From: Bacteroides mediterraneensis
GTDB lineage: Bacteria; Bacteroidota; Bacteroidia; Bacteroidales; Bacteroidaceae
DNA length: 64,000 bases
Direction: 5' to 3'
Assembly (NCBI RefSeq): GCF_016900355.1
Contig: NZ_JACJKA010000001.1
Span: 310,001 to 374,000 of the forward strand
Shown: positions 63,313 to 64,000 of the stretch, piece by piece
How the letters are laid out: the number at the start of each line of letters is the position of its first letter
Numbering within the stretch: the first letter of the stretch is position 1
The notes under the pieces: generated by a model
The model's database searches: none
The model's input: only the letters and a program-made list of their open reading frames with translations
Told to the model about the DNA's origin: nothing
Made by a program: the position numbers and the translations under genes

Positions 63313-64000
63313 TTAAAAACTTTTCTCCGTATTTGTGAAGACTTTTAAAGCATTTTCCGTGGTTTGGGCCGCAATTTCCGACAAAGGTATGCCATAAATT
63401 TCGGATAGACGTTCGGCGACCTTTACCAAATGGGCGCTTTCATTCCGCTTTCCACGATAAGGAACTGGTGCCAGATAAGGAGAATCGGTTTCGAGCACGA
63501 CGCGTTCCAAAGGCACATTCTTCAAAACCTCCGGAAGGGTACTTTTCTTGAAAGTTACCACACCGTTGATGCCCAGCATGAACGATTCATATTCCAACAG
63601 CTGGGAGGCGTCCTCGACTGAACCGGTAAAGCTATGAAAAATGCCCCGTAAACCTGTTTGCTTGTAGGCAGCCAGAATTTCCAACAGTTCCGGATAGGCT
63701 TCCCGGCAATGGATAATCAAAGGCAAATTGTAGTCCAAGGCCCAATTCACCTGCTCCTCGAATGCAGCCATCTGTTCCTTACGGAAAGTCTTGTCCCAAT
63801 ACAAATCGATTCCCACCTCACCGATGCCATAGAAACGATGCGGACCGTCTGTCAGATACTGTTTCACCGTCTGCAACCGTGCCTTCCAGTTCTCATCGAC
63901 CGAAGTCGGATGAAAACCAATCATCGGAAAGCAGAAGTCGTGCGCGTCACACAGCGACAGCATGGCCTCCACCGTAGTATCGTCAATGTTCGGCATGAAC
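63313..64000 (-). CDS. tatD: TatD family metal-dependent DNase, N-terminus outside window
   Basis: About 229 residues are visible; the frame continues past the window end, so the first metal-binding block (usually HxH near the N-terminus) is missing here. Visible TatD blocks are GFHPTSVDENW, IGEVGIDLYWD (metal-binding Glu), LPLIIHCREAYPE, GIFHSFTGSVED and LETDSPYLAPVPYRGKRNES. The family cuts DNA 3'-5' in repair. An ATG at 63996 would be internal. Confidence 0.93.
   Translation of the reverse strand, partial: FMPNIDDTTVEAMLSLCDAHDFCFPMIGFHPTSVDENWKARLQTVKQYLTDGPHRFYGIGEVGIDLYWDKTFRKEQMAAFEEQVNWALDYNLPLIIHCREAYPELLEILAAYKQTGLRGIFHSFTGSVEDASQLLEYESFMLGINGVVTFKKSTLPEVLKNVPLERVVLETDSPYLAPVPYRGKRNESAHLVKVAERLSEIYGIPLSEIAAQTTENALKVFTNTEKSF

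Overview
The window is a 64 kb piece of a Bacteroidales chromosome, most like Bacteroidaceae (Bacteroides/Phocaeicola). Four things point there. Promoters use the Bacteroidetes -7 box TAnnTTTG, sometimes with a TTTG about 20 bases upstream, instead of sigma70 boxes. LpxC and FabZ are fused. A GldB-like lipoprotein and several Bacteroidetes-type TonB/ExbBD parts are present. Genes are core-genome in character, tightly packed and of even composition. No integrase, transposase, phage gene, CRISPR array or rRNA was seen, so this is core chromosome and not a mobile island. Both ends cut genes: an ABC-2 permease at the left and a TatD nuclease at the right.

Layout. 1-6.4 kb: end of an ABC permease, a TonB-domain protein, a DPP IV peptidase, lipoyl synthase and a membrane protein with a soluble tail. 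6.4-10.3 kb (minus): fabI-gldB-like-rsmI-like operon and a ROK glucokinase. 10.4-16.1 kb: a five-gene MacAB/TolC-type efflux operon. 16.1-19.5 kb: RsmF-like methyltransferase, thyA-folA, an Lrp/AsnC regulator. 19.6-22.4 kb (minus): CstA transporter and a DcaP-like porin. 22.6-27.9 kb: GHL10 glycoside hydrolase, purM, a small membrane protein, prfA, pyrF. 28.1-32.9 kb: lpxD-lpxC/fabZ-lpxA, a pRiA4b ORF-3-like protein, miaA. 32.9-34.6 kb (minus): AI-2E family permease, a small membrane protein, an FtsB/DivIC protein. 34.7-36.6 kb: dnaX. 36.7-38.5 kb (minus): queuosine transporter-queC-queF behind a preQ1-I-like riboswitch. 38.9-41.5 kb: ferredoxin-nitroreductase, corA, nth. 41.5-42.8 kb (minus): M23 peptidase and MerR regulator. 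43-47.1 kb: alaS and a MATE pump. 47.2-54.1 kb: AraC regulator divergent from a TolC/HlyD/ABC/ABC-2 export operon. 54.3-58.9 kb: topoisomerase IV subunit A, a DUF3316 protein, an S41 peptidase. 58.9-60.5 kb: tRNA-Leu and a second MATE pump. 60.6-63.2 kb (minus): ExbB/membrane protein/ExbD/ExbD and tRNA-Ser. 63.3-64 kb: TatD.

Together the genes cover envelope building (lipid A, fatty acids, TonB energization), nucleotide supply (thyA, folA, purM, pyrF), tRNA maturation and charging (miaA, que genes, alaS) and drug or metabolite export (two tripartite ABC systems, two MATE pumps).

The most unusual structure is non-coding. Two intergenic elements of about 80 bp (38684-38767 and 54127-54206) each hold four copies of a short palindrome at an exact 21- or 22-bp period and are bounded by inverted copies of their own repeat. 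The palindromes differ between the two, but the architecture is the same. This suggests a class of multi-site operator arrays or extragenic palindromic elements that I cannot name. Other items for a second look are the preQ1-I-like riboswitch, an A8 slippery tract in the dnaX linker, a possible small RNA between fabI and the glucokinase gene, and the TonB-domain protein with a long C-terminal tail.
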